Source: Siderastrea siderea
Lineage: Eukaryota > Cnidaria > Anthozoa > Scleractinia > Rhizangiidae
Length of the DNA stretch: 64,000 bases
Reading direction: 5' to 3'
NCBI GenBank assembly: GCA_964030785.1
Contig: OZ034972.1
Span: 20,679,683-20,743,682, forward strand
Made by a program: the position numbers and the translations under genes. Under the pieces are notes generated by a model that worked only from the letters and a program-made list of their open reading frames with translations, ran no database searches and was not told the DNA's origin. Positions 34,101 to 45,314 of the stretch are shown one piece after another. Within the stretch, counting starts at the first letter, position 1. Each line of letters opens with the position of its first letter.

Positions 34101-37100
34101 TTAGTTGCACTTGGGGCGTTGGCGTTCATTAGCATTTTGTAGCATGTTAGCTATTAGGGTTGCTCCTTGAGCTAGGAGCTAGAGTGCTGTATTCACAGAG
34201 TGTTGCTCAGCATTTGCTCCTTCTGCTTGTCTGTTTTCAGGGTGGCCCCTGCTTCCTTGTGTCCTAGCGTAATTGCCCAGCGGCCCCTTTCAGTCACATG
34301 CTCGTGCGGTGGGCATCCTTTCGGCTTGCCGCAGTCCTCACCCTCTACTACTGGTTTTCCTAGCCAGTTGGTGCTTCCTTTCTTCCCCAGCAGCATTGCC
34401 GCCTCTGGACAGTGTCCTCAAGCACGTTGTCGGCGCATATATCGGCAACCTTGTCAGGGGTGCGCTAGCATTTTCCCGCCTTCGCCCAGCTATATGTTAA
34501 GCAGTTGCGGCGGTTTATTTTCTTTGTCCCACTTTAGCTGTATCCTTTTTATGACAGAGTTATATGTAATTCTAACTGGTTACATTTAGGAGCCAGTCAG
34601 CTTAGTTTATGGCCTGACGTGGTGTTAGTGTTCATTGGTGTATTGTAGTATACTGACATTTACATAGTGTTTTAGCAGGTGGCATTCCGGGAGGGTTTAT
34701 AGTTGTGGCATTAGTGTCTTTGATTGTGGGGCGTTGGCATTGATTAGTAGAGGGTGTTGGCATTCATTGATGGAGGGGCAGTTGTTGCTGTTGTGGCTGT
34801 GGTAGCTGCAGCTCCTTGCGTGGCTGTGTTTATGGTCATTGGGTTGTTCGCAGTTTTGCTGTGATGGTTGTTATTTGTGGGCAATCCTGCAGCTACTGTT
34901 GCAGGGGTTGGGTGCCTCGGGAGTTGGGCAGTTTGGAGTCATGGCTGTTCCCATCCATGGCCCCCCCCTTTCTCCGGTCTGACCTTGCAGTCAGCCCGGA
35001 GGTCCCTTCGGCTGGGCGTGTGGGGCTCATGGCTGGGGTCCGGGGATTTGCCAGTAATGGCGTAGTCTATCTGGGGGCCGGCTGACCACAGTGGAGGCCC
35101 CTGGATATCCCAGGCACCCAACCGCCATTATGCGAGGCAGTAGGTTAAATGAGGTTAAATGTATTTACATTTAACCAAGTTAACCTACAACGAGCATGTG
35201 GTTATCTAGCGGTGGTGGTCAGCGGTGGCTCAGGTGCAGTCAGGCTCAGTTTGCATAGTTTACTGCAATGGCGGGCTGTTACTGCTTGCTCGTTTTGTCT
35301 AGGTATTTTGCAGCGTTTCTGCTTGTTTTTCTACCCCGGCCCTCCCTCCCTCTTATTTGTTTTATTTACTTCTTTTTGTTTTTCTCTCCACTGACTAAGT
35401 CAGTGTGACGGGTGCCGGGGCGTGTGGGGCTCATGGCTGGGGTCCGGGGATTTGCCAGTAATGGCGTAGTCTATCTGGGGGCCGGCTGACCACAGTGGAG
35501 GCCCCTGGATATCCCAGGCACCCAACCGCCATTATGCGAGGCAGTAGGTTAATTAAAACTAAATGCGGTTCGGAGCGGTGGCCAGAGCGGCGTGATCGAG
35601 TGAGTTTTGGAAACATTTCTGCCCTCCGTGCATTCGCCTTTTGTGTTTTATGGTGATGGGAAAGTCAAGAATACCAAATTAAACAAGATTCCAAACCTTT
35701 ATGATTCTAGATTCGCTTGTAAATCATATTCCGCGGGCGCTCGCTGAATGTAGTTTGCATTTGGGTTGGCGGACCGGGAGGCTGGCCGGCTTACGAACAC
35801 AAACATTCTTTGAGTTCTAAGTTTTTGGACAGCTGCCAAAATGCGCTGAAAATAATCGAAAGCCCTTTTACTGGCACTAAAATCAAAAAACAAGCGAGAA
35901 ATTTCAGCTTCAGGCTACAATTTATATTTTCACCAGTGGAACTGTTGACGTTTTGTCACGTTCGACGAGTAATTTGATCGCAAATCTCAGATCAAAACAA
36001 TAACAAAGGCGTGCCTGACTAGGATCCTTTAAGAAGTAGTTAGAAAATTGTACTCATACTCAATCTTGTACTCGCAGTCCGGTCAATTTCCTCATGTGTG
36101 CGTGAGCCTAAGTACCTGACATGGCACACATCAAGTTTCATGACCTTTGCTCAGCTCAGTAGCATCATTGTGGTACTTTTTAAGCATGATTTTCAGTTGT
36201 TTATTTTGTGGCCATGAGGACTCGTTTTGGTGGCTGTTGCCGTCGTTGAGAGGTGGCCGTTGTAGAAAGGTTAAAATAAGAGGAAATGACTGGAACTTTG
36301 GGAGGGTGGAAAAATGTGGGAGGGGGCTGTGAGCAAAGGTTCAACTGTATCACCACTTAAGATCCCAAGTAGGATTCTGATCTTACAGGATCCTGTAAGA
36401 TCTTACAGGATACAGGTTCCTAGAAAATTCTTTAGGATCCTGTATAGGATAACTAGCAGGGTACGTCTTAACAGGACCAAAATGCAATATCTCAAAGACA
36501 CAAGAGGGTGTCCACAGAAGGAACCAGTAGCAGGCAGCCTTGTAGACATCAAAGACCATACAAGCTAAATCTGTTAGAATATTGTCAGGCTCATTTTTAC
36601 ACATTCCTTTTTTATTGTAGTGCCCATGGGAGGCAATGTGCATTGTCTGCCATCCAGAAAGCTTTAAAATCAAGGATCATCAATGGACTTCTTTCTGACA
36701 GGTGAGTCTTGGAATAGGAATACTAGAAATTGCAGAATTGCTGTATATTAAATCACAACTGAGGTAAATTTTGAAGAGTGAAAAAGAATGCAGTCATTGG
36801 AAGTGGTGAGGTGAACATAATGAATGAATTTTCTCACTGTGTTTTACTGCCTTTTGTAATGGAATATTTTCATGAGATAGTAATGTACTCTGTTGCTTTC
36901 ATTTCATTTATTCTTGAGTGGTTTTGTGCTTCTTTTGCCAAACAATTCCACAACCTAAAGCAGAAAGTTATGACAACAACATACACTTTATTTATACTCC
37001 AATTTAAGAGTGGCTTGGAAATGCTAATGTCTTCGAGTAAACTTAATAACTAAACAAAAATATGTGACCCCATTAAATTCCCAAAAGGGATATTAAGGGA

Positions 37101-40100
37101 CAGAAGTTTCAAGTCAGGAATTTAGATTTTTTTCTTTCATTTTGTTAACAGTGTTCCTTTGTCCTTTCAGGAAAGTAACCATAGTGGACTGTATTGAGAG
37201 GTGCTTGAAAAGAGGTGGGTTCTAATTCTGCATATTTTTGTCACTCGGGGGGGGGGGGGGGGGATGGTACTCAGGTATATTAGTGTTGGGGAGGTGACAA
37301 TGAGCCCAAGTTTTTATACCAAAAAAAACGTCCCATTAGGTTAAAACTGGACCCAAAAAAGTCCAGTGGCCAGAACATAACCTGAAAAAGTCCTTTTTAT
37401 TTGCATTAATGAAACTGATGCGGCTGACATAAAACTGAGAGCCCTGAGGCATGCATGTTTTTTGTCAACCCTTAAAAAAGTCCTATGAAAATCTTTCTAG
37501 CTAAAATAACTCCATCAGAAAATGTCTCACCCAAAAAGGTCTAAACCACTAATTTAAAACTAAGAAAGGCCTTGGTACCTTCTCGTCACTAACATACCTG
37601 ACAGGGCTTGAAACTTACGGTCGCAAATGTGAAATTTGCGACTGGTTGGAGGACATTTGCTCCTAAAAAAATAACTTAGGAGCAATTTTTCAACTTTTGT
37701 CCCATTTTCATAATAAATACATTTTCTGCTCCTGGTTAGACCAAATTTACTCCTAAAATTTTGGACCTTGGAGCAGAATTGTTCCTCAAGGCAGATATTC
37801 AGATATTGGTTTTGTTTTAGGTTCCAAGGAGGATCGTGTGTTGGGTTCGTCGATTGCTGTGCTACTGTGTGTTCAGTTTGGAGCAGGGTCAGAAGGCGAA
37901 GCTGTGTTCAAAACACTCAAGCCTTTTTTGATCACTGTCATTCAAGATCAAACAGCAGGATCCGCTGCTAGAGCTAGTGTAAGGAGGGATAATTAACATT
38001 CAGTTTTATCAATTACTGCTTTCAGTACAAATGCCTTAATCCTTCCCAACAAGACACCACTCTGAGTGATGTTCTAACTTTAACATATGTTGAGAGATTC
38101 TATATTGTTACCATTAAAAATGGAGTACCTTATTGTGGTGCTCTTTCTTTTTCAGTTTTTGTCAATTTGAACTTGCACCCTATATCTGCAAGTGAGATAT
38201 TTATATGAGCCCTGTGCTATTGCTGAATGTGTTGTAGATAAAATACACAACTGTAGCTGTTACGTCATGCACACCAAATTATTTTGTTTTATGCTGGGAG
38301 CAACATCATTCTCAAGGTTAAGGCTCCTTTACACGGAGCAATTTTTCTGCAACTTGCTAGGCTCAATACTGATAAGAGCATTGCTGTGTTTGCGGACAAG
38401 TCATTTAGCTCTCACTTTTGTGACACAACCCTGCCGCATAAATGGTAGTACTGGATGCGTTTCCTTCACATCTCAATTGTCATTGACTTTGAGACTCTAT
38501 AAGTCTTTGTGAAAATTATGTTTCGTGATTACTTATTTGTTTGCAGTTTGAGAAGCAAAATAAGTTTTCCTTTGCGTATTGTGATCATCAAATTGTTTTG
38601 TTTTTTCATTTGCAGTGTGCCACAGCTCTTGCTTTGTGCTGTTTCATTGCCAGTGAAGATTCTGATGTAAGTAATAATGAACACTACTGGCGATCATGGG
38701 CAAAAAGATGCTTTTCTTTGTAATGTCAAGAACAGTTGTGATGGGTTGTTATCCCTTTGGTCATTTGAAGTAATCTTTTCTAGTGGAAATATGGTATTTT
38801 AAAGTGGTGGTCCCTCTCACAAGTCTCCACAGCAAGCTAGTTCAGTTTCAACCACTAGAATAACAAGATGGCTCGTTCAATCAGCATATGATAGCTCATT
38901 GTTGGTAGCAACCTGGCAATCTCTTAAAACCTCTGACTTAAAAAATTATACTTTTTTGACGGTTTAAACTGATGTAAACATTTTTTTCAGGAACTCTTTG
39001 AATGCTCAGCTCTCCTAGAAGCAATATTTGACAACAAGAAGACCGTGAAGGCAGATGAAGTTCCACTTTACAGCAGTATTCTGTTAGCCTGGGGCCTTCT
39101 TCTGTCTGTGACACCCTTAAGACAAGCTTACATTCTCATTAACAAGTGAGTATGAGGGAGGGTACACATCTGTGTTAAATGAGACTGAGACTTCAACAGG
39201 AATCAATGAACTCTTTGAAAGCATCAGATAGTTGATGAGAGTAAAAGAAATTTGGTGAACAAGCAAGAGCTGTATTTTGAACTTTAGTAGACATCTTAAA
39301 CCCTTTCAGCCCTGATATCAACATGCATGTTCTGCTTACTGTCCACCATATATTTTCTTATAGTACTAGTTGGGAGAATTTGCTTACACATCGAGACATG
39401 TTATCTTTGGTGATCATTTCCTTGATTTTCTTGACATGCATGTTTGATCAAGTTGTGATATCGTAACAAGAAGTTAGATGCTCATCACTACTGGCGCTTT
39501 AAGGGTTAACATGCTTTTTTCTATGCGACATTTCTAGTTTTGTACATGTGTGTAATCAAACTGTTAAACCTTTTTGCTTTTCTTCACCAGACATTTAAGA
39601 AGAATGATGTTTTTGCTGCAGACAAGCGACCTTAGTGTACGGATTGCTGCAGGAGAGCTGTTAGCACTTATGTATGAGTTAGGGCGCAACGTTCACGAGG
39701 ACTTTGGTTACAAAGACCGTGATGGTGTCTGTGACCTGATAAAGGAGCTTGCAACAGAGGGCAACAAGCATATTGCAAAGAAAGATCTGCGACAACAACG
39801 CTCAAGTTTTAGAGACATTTTGAAAACTATTGAGGTATGCAGTGACTGTTGTACATGTACATACACAGCTTTTTTAGTTTTTGTGTTGTCAAAAACGTTG
39901 TATTTATACCAATGGAAATTTCTTAAATCTTTGGTTCAAAAACTGTGCACAAGAACCCACACATAATGGAAAGCAGAAAAACTTTAAGCTGTTAAGCCCC
40001 AGGAGTGACAAGCATCTCAATTTTCCTTACAGTATCACTAGTTGATCAAATATATAGGTCATGACAACACAGCAAATGATCATCAGATATGAAATGTTTT

Positions 40101-41710
40101 GAAGTCTAATCAAATTCTCCCAACTAGTAACACAAGAAATATATGGAGAACAGTCAGGAGAATATGCATGTGAATATCGGGGCTTAAAGGGTTAACTGAT
40201 TGGTCACTCTTTAGGATTCTTTGTAGAGGTTTGAAAAGGCAAAAGCACCTTATATAGCATAATAAATAGTTCCACAGGAAAGTGCTTCATAGTAGCTTTT
40301 ATTGAAATGTCACACTTAAGGATTTCATCCATGGAGTCAAAAGTTAAAATTAGTTTGTACAACGTAATAAACAGGTCCAGAGGAAAGTACTGCTCAGTAG
40401 CTTTCATTGAAAGGTCACATCCACAGACTCAAAGTCAAAAACACCTTACATGACTCATGGCTTGTGCTCTAAGAGGGAATGGTTGACTTGTTACAATGTT
40501 TCATTGTCATCATCATAGGTCCTTTTCGCGCCTAGTGTCGCATAGGGCGTGAAAATGTTAAGATATGCAAGTAAGGGCCTTGATTTCCATGTTTGTGTTT
40601 TTATATTGTATGTGAGTTTGTTTCAAATTTATTCTGTTTTGATATCTTCCTACAGGAAGGCATAGCACCAGAAGAGGTGATAAAGTTTGGATCTGAGAAC
40701 ATTGTGTTGGACAGCTGGGTTCTCCGTCGTCAGTATACAGCGCTGAAGGATGCCCTTGGAACTGGTGTGACATTGCACTTACAGGTAAAGTAGTTTTTAT
40801 GGTTGGTCGGTTTCTCATTAAGTTGCTAAATAGGCAGCTAATTTTAATGCGTGACTGTCTAAGTTCAAGCTGCTTTGCTATTTATTTTTTCTCCAAACTT
40901 GGGCAGCTCAGAATTAAAGTAGCTGTTTCAACAGTTAAGGAGAAGCCTGGTTGGTAAATTTTCACTGCTAAAAGAATTGCAAAATAGGTATATTAGTAGA
41001 TAAAGACGTTTTAAATTTTTTCCAGACATTGTGAAGCTGAATTTGGTTATGTGTAGTAATCTAGTTATTATGACACGGAATTTGTATTGTCTGGACAGGA
41101 ATTAGCAGTTGTATTAAAAAGTCTTGTAGGCAACTCAGTTGTTTCTTTTTGTCCTTTATAACTCCTTGAGTATTAAGAATATTGAATATTTTTACAGGAA
41201 AATGACCTTCTTCGAGACATATTCGACCTGGGACCTCCGATAAAACCCTCAGAAGTTCATAAAACCTCTCGCTATCAACGGGTGAGTGTGCAAAACATGC
41301 TTGAAATAAATAAACAAATAAAAAGTATCTGGAAGTAAATTATAAAATCATTTTGTTGAAGTGGATGGTTTTGATATGTTGAATGTCAATCAAAATTTTT
41401 GTTCAACAATGTTGTGACTGGGTGACAGGAGGTCATGTTAAATTGGTTGATATTATATCTTTTGTTCAATGTTGTTGAGTGGTCTATTTTGACATTCAAC
41501 ATGGCATGCATGATATAAAAGTATCTTGAATTTGGTCATTGGAGTGTGTTGAATAGCATTTTCACTGGAAGCAAAGAAATGCAAATTCAATGGCTGATAT
41601 ATCTATGATGATTTTGTTTACAGCAACTATACAACAATGCAGTTTCCAAGGCAAGGACTCTGGTTCGTGGAAAGAACAGGGACAAAAGGAATGCTCTAAA
41701 TATGTACTGA
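25157..41710 (+). CDS. IFRD1: Interferon-related developmental regulator (IFRD1/IFRD2), 12 exons
   Basis: Coding exons: 25157-25220, 25497-25592, 25723-25813, 36621-36701, 37171-37214, 37821-37978, 38616-38666, 38991-39145, 39591-39834, 40656-40784, 41198-41281, 41624-41710. All junctions are GT/AG and in phase, giving 427 residues (human IFRD1 451). Residues 1-83 are a basic Lys/Gly/Arg start (MPKGDSKGKGRGKRG) and an acidic linker. From 84 an ARM-like IFRD domain follows: CIERCLKRG, CATALALCCFIASED, VRIAAGELLALMYELGRNVH, TEGNKHIAKKDLRQQRS. The C-terminal domain has HLQENDLLRDIFDLGPPI and LYNNAVSKARTLVRGKNRDK, as in vertebrates. IFRD proteins modulate transcription; IFRD2 also occupies idle ribosomes through its C-terminal part. 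Cnidarians may hold a single ancestor of IFRD1/2, so the paralogue is not fixed. Intron 3 is 10.8 kb of nested mobile DNA. Confidence 0.95.
26592..29453. mobile_element. Tc1/mariner-type element with TA flanks (non-autonomous)
   Basis: The ends are inverted copies: CAGTACTGGCCAAAGGGATT at the left, and the complement of CAGTACCGGCCAAGAGGATT at the right, with TA at 26590-26591 and 29454-29455. CAGTRC-GGCCAAA is a familiar Tc1/mariner terminus. Both ends carry subterminal repeats of TACACGCAAAT-like motifs, which may have been transposase binding sites. No transposase frame with a DDE pattern was seen. It lies in IFRD intron 3 and contains another element at 26938-27772. Confidence 0.75.
26938..27772. 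mobile_element. Nested TA-flanked element
   Basis: The inverted ends read CAGTACTGCTTGAAAGTATT and CAGTACCGCTTGAAAGTATT (reverse complement), bounded by TA at 26936-26937 and 27773-27774. It is a second, different Tc1/mariner-like family lying wholly inside the 26592-29453 element. About 835 bp, without a recognisable transposase. Confidence 0.75.
32595..32690. repeat. Poly-T with spaced G
   Basis: T runs of 5-11 separated by single G residues, inside the composite repeat. Translates as Phe/Cys noise. Confidence 0.9.
33590..34185. repeat. Clustered short tandem repeats (GTAGCGTTT and GGAGCTAGAGTGCTTAGTTG)
   Basis: Five to six copies of a block reading GGAGCTAGAGTGCTTAGTTG, alternating with runs of GTAGCGTTT/GTAGCGTT units. 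This is a minisatellite within the composite element in IFRD intron 3. Confidence 0.85.
36379..36402. repeat. Perfect 24-bp palindrome
   Basis: The half-site is GATCTTACAGGA. It is followed by further TTACAGGAT/AGGATCCTGT copies up to about 36450, ending about 170 bases before IFRD exon 4. Possibly the remains of a small inverted-repeat family. Confidence 0.8.
37247..37263. repeat. 17-base G tract in IFRD intron 5
   Basis: A homopolymer 33 bases after the exon 5 donor. One of at least ten G or C tracts of 11 bases or more in the window. Confidence 0.95.
39296..39509 (+). mobile_element. TTAA-bounded MITE family B, copy in IFRD intron 8
   Basis: Starts TTAAACCCTTTCAGCCCTGA and ends GCGCTTTAAGGGTTAA. 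CCCTTT next to TTAA resembles piggyBac-family termini. The interior holds ATGCATGTTCTGC and TAGTTGGGAGAATTTGCTTA. It ends 81 bases before exon 9. Confidence 0.8.
39992..40195 (-). mobile_element. TTAA-bounded MITE family B, inverted copy in IFRD intron 9
   Basis: The reverse complement begins TTAACCCTTTAAGCCCCGAT and carries ATGCATATTCTCC and CTAGTTGGGAGAATTTGA, matching the copy at 39296 in the opposite orientation. The two copies bracket exon 9. Confidence 0.8.
40215..40450. repeat. ~120-bp tandem duplication in IFRD intron 9
   Basis: Two units share ACGTAATAAACAGGTCCAGAG-like and AGTAGCTTTCATTGAAAGGTC-like segments, with about 80 percent identity by eye. Confidence 0.6.
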
Positions 41711-41754
41711 AAGTAAAACAATGCACATGTACTGAAAGTAAAACAATGCACATG
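41701..41754 (+). repeat. 27-bp tandem duplication at the IFRD stop codon
   Basis: The unit beginning TATGTACTGAAAGTAAAAC includes the last codons and stop (Met-Tyr-stop at 41702-41710) and is repeated once immediately downstream in the 3' UTR. Confidence 0.85.
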
Positions 41755-41773
41755 ATGAATATCAAAATTATAC

Positions 41774-41779
41774 AATAAA
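41774..41779 (+). terminator. Poly(A) signal for IFRD
   Basis: AATAAA lies 64 bases after the IFRD stop codon, in a suitable place for the 3' end. Confidence 0.6.
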
Positions 41780-41799
41780 AGCACCAGGCTATCTACTAA

Positions 41800-43205
41800 T
41801 TTAGAAATGCAATGTGGCAAAGAACGTTGACAATACAAGGTGAAGCTCTACTGACAGTGAAGTCACGTACATTACGCTATAGTCAGCTTTGATATAATGA
41901 ACCAAACAAGTGGGAGAAAGACCTGTCACCCAAGATATGGGGGGGGGCTCACCCAAGATATGGGGGGGGGGGCAACCGAACATCTCTAGTGGCGTTTTGT
42001 ATGTGCATTATACTTACGACAAGGGGGGGGGGGGGGGGAGGAAAAAAGGCAAAACAAAATGCTCAGGTTCCACAAGGTTTTTTCATTACATCTAAGTTTG
42101 TGACAGGTTGCAATGCTCTTTCTCAGTTTCCCATATTTAGTCTGAGCGTTCAACGTGTTGAAAAAGCATAAGGTGTCAGTTTAATATGAGTACCAAAATC
42201 CAAATGTTTGTTGTTTTTATGCAAACTAGGACTGCAGAATCACAGCTAAGAATTTGTGGTTTTTAAACATCCAAAAGTTGTAGGTACTCACTTGTCAGTA
42301 TGGTTGATCACCCTTCATTGTACAAGGCCTCATTTAAAAGAGTGAAACCCTTAATTCTCCCCTTAATTGTAATTTAACAGACTAAATATTGTGTTGCATT
42401 ATTAGAAGTCGGACATATTTAAAAAGAATATAGTCATTAAGTCACTGTGTGTACCAAAGGTGTGTATGGTTTGCTATCATGACACCCATGGCATAATTAG
42501 AGTAGTCCTGTTCTGCCTAGTTTCATATCATACTGGTAGTTGTACTGAAAAAGTTGGTGTATGGCATTCTGAATTTTCAGTTTTCATTGGAGAAACTACA
42601 GGACGCGTTGCTTCCCAAATCCTTAATTGAAGCGTGTTCTCGTTCTCATCTTCCCCATTTGCCATTTAATTTAATTCCAAGGGGTGCAATATTAAAGAAA
42701 TTATGGTACATTTTCTATTATGATTGAATTTCCGCGTTGCGTGTAACTTCACACATACCTTACTACAGAAAATTTGTTAGGGTAATATTTTGTGAAAGTC
42801 AATTTTTCCAAATAAATTTTTGAGAATTTGTTGAAATTTTATTTTAATTATTTAATTGCTCTTTTCTCGCAGCATCAAAGTTTCATGATTGCAGAATCTT
42901 GGAACATTTTGATGTCACGAAAATTTTCCAAATTAAAGTTACAAAGTGCAGTAATATACAGTACAATTCACAGTGTGAAGCTTCAATAATTCTAGAGTAG
43001 TCGCGATGTAATTTGACTATCACGTAAGCCAGCTGGTCTAGGCAGGTGTTGCATATATACTGTGTAGTTTGTTGTAAATACTTGAAATACTAAAATGAAC
43101 TCATTAAAACTTCACTCGTAATGCAAACTGACTAGCCTAGTTTCTGTGTTGAACACTTCAGTCCCTTGCCCGTTTCATATGTTTTTTATGTTTCATGTGC
43201 AAGAT
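41800..43205. other. Intergenic DNA, no gene seen
   Basis: Includes a doubled CACCCAAGATATGGGGGG segment (41926-41972) and a 16-base G tract at 42023-42038. The rest is AT-rich and unassigned. Confidence 0.5.
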
Positions 43206-43220
43206 AGTAATAATAATATT

Positions 43221-43272
<52 letters not shown>
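43221..43272. repeat. (TAA)n microsatellite
   Basis: About 17 uninterrupted trinucleotide copies. Confidence 0.97.
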
Positions 43273-43273
<1 letters not shown>

Positions 43274-44212
43274 TAAAACTATTTATACAGGGTAACCACT
43301 TCAGTTATGAAACTGCTATCAATGTGGGCCCTGTAAAATAACAAATGAATTAAATAAAAAAAACAGATAAAAAAATAGAAAATTGACATAGATAGCCTGT
43401 ACTAAAATAGCCTGCAAAGCAGACATTATTTGGGCTCGTCTAAAGGTCGGCACACACGAGGGGACTGGTCCCTGTGACTAGTCCCGGGATCAAGTCCCTT
43501 CGTGTGAAGTAAAACTGTTTTTCAGAAAGTTAGTGCGGGGCAGTGGAAAAGCAAGTTTGTTCTCAAGAGTCTCTCAGGGATTAGAAGGATGGGATCTGGA
43601 ATCACAGTCCTTGGATCAGGGATCACAGGCCATGGGATCGGGATCAGCAGTTTTTTTAGGAATCAAGGATCAGGCTGTACCATATTTGAAGCATCAGAGA
43701 CCAAATTGGTCACGCTTTTGGACTGCAAGGATCAGAAATTTGCGTACAAAAATGGGATAAGCATCGAAAAAACATACCTCGTTACCACCGTGACATATAA
43801 CATGCCTGATTGGAAACAAACGGATGATTCAAAGTCTGGCCAAAATTAGCCGCAAGAACAGTCGAACGAAAGCTTCCCACAAGTGAGGAGAGTAAAAAAA
43901 TGTCTAAAATAAAGTTAGTCTGCTTGCAATTGGGTAGTTTCTCCTTCAAAAACTTTTCAAAGTGAACTTAAGCAATTGGAAGCTTTTTTATGACAAAGTT
44001 GGCTGCATTTTGCTGGGTTTGGCTAGATAAGAGCCTGAAAATGGCATTTTCAGTAAAGGGGAGCGGGCACCGGTGTCAGGAATTTAGCCGACCCCACATT
44101 GCTTTCACAAAGTTCCCCTCGGAGGTCTATTCGGTTTTCAGATGACCCTTCCCCACCACCAAGAAAACGGGTTGTACTCCAAAAACTCGGGTTGTACGGG
44201 TTGTACCCGTGA

Positions 44213-44484
44213 GCCTTTTAAGCATCGGCAAGACTACTACGGCTATTCTTTACCCACCCCTCGCGCGGGCCTTGCTAAGTTGAAGACGCGGGTAAAGCTT
44301 GCACAAGAAATAACCTAACTTAACGGCGTTGCACGAATACATGGGAATTAGATAAGGAATTCGGGTAAGGGGCTCCCAACGTAACGTCTTTCCCAGGTCC
44401 TCTCTTCTTCCCTGCATGTAAATTGTTAGACTTGGAAACGTTGAAAATTGTTGTAGTCTTGCCGATGCTTAAAAGGCTCATGGG
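44213..44484. repeat. Hairpin-bounded segment
   Basis: GAGCCTTTTAAGCATCGGCA plus AGACTAC at 44213-44239 is matched by its exact complement at 44453-44479, enclosing about 210 bp. Nested inside the 43511-47465 structure. A likely short MITE. Confidence 0.65.
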
Positions 44485-44735
44485 TAAGGTTAATAGGACT
44501 TGTGGAATCAAAATTCTCGCAAGTTCTCAATTTGAGCTCACAAAGTACCATAACTCCATGGATTCTATGGTATTTGAAAGTATTTGGCTTATATCAGTCA
44601 TTCTGAGGTTGCGTACAACGCAAAATTACTTGACACCAAAACGAGGCTCCACCCCGCATTATGATCCTATGATAGCATTTTTGACCTATGTTGAAAACAT
44701 AGGGTCTTAGTCAGCGTGAAGTTTTTCGCTTTCTA

Positions 44736-44773
44736 TGTTTGTTTGTTTGTTTGTATGTATGTATGTATGTATT
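44736..44773. repeat. (GTTT)n/(GTAT)n microsatellite
   Basis: Four GTTT units followed by five GTAT units. Confidence 0.9.
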
Positions 44774-45314
44774 TTTGATCCGGGGGGGAAATCTCATGTG
44801 AGACTGGCGGGAATGCTCGTCGGAAAATTTAAATTAAAGCTATGCTAAAACAGACTGAGAACGCGAGACGACGTGCATCCATGCACCTTTCACATGGGAG
44901 TACACCCCCCGGGGGAATTTATGTGGCACTATGTGGCACCAATCAGATTGAGGCTACTAAGCTAAGAGTACATTCTACCAATGAAAGAGCTGGTTAGAAT
45001 TCGCTTACTGAAGCTGAAGGTCAGACAAGGTTAAGCTTACCGGCCATGTCGAATGTACATATGGGGACGGAAACGATCAGCGCAAATGTGCTTTTCTACT
45101 TTTACCTCTCGAATATTATATTTTCAGTAAAGGCTTGGTGTGGTGGAATTGATGGTAATTTCCTAAAGCTATTGTAAGGGCAGGTAAAATTGAACTTTGT
45201 CGTGGCCAACGGTGGAACGTGAGTACTTGACAAAAACAATTACATGTAACATCGTTCCAAAAATAGACTTGTTGACGAGAAACTGTAATTTAATTTGTTC
45301 TTTTATGATTTGTG

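Larger units (their letters stand above)
31085..35551. repeat. Tandem long and short copies of one repeat unit
   Basis: Head block A (about 185 bp, starting AATGAGGTTAAATG) occurs at 31085 and again at 35150. Tail block B (about 132 bp, ending GCGAGGCAGTAGGTTA) occurs at 35015-35148 and again at 35420-35551. So a 4.06-kb A...B unit is followed directly by a 0.40-kb A...B unit. The long copy contains 301-bp tandem duplications (32078 and 32379, with a further relative at 34536), (GTAGCGTTT)n blocks and CTCCTTGGGCTAGGAGC repeats. Its open frames (for example 31086-31742) are not conserved between the internal copies. Confidence 0.75.
30283..36028. mobile_element. 5.7-kb TTAA-bounded composite element
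   Basis: The left end is TTAA followed by AGGATCCTAGTCA (30279-30295). The right end is the exact complement, TGACTAGGATCCT followed by TTAA (36016-36032). TTAA on both sides is the signature of piggyBac-type insertion. The interior holds GC-rich, internally duplicated DNA (31085-35551) and no transposase that I can see. The 13-bp inverted ends are short, so the pairing should be tested by finding other copies. Confidence 0.5.
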
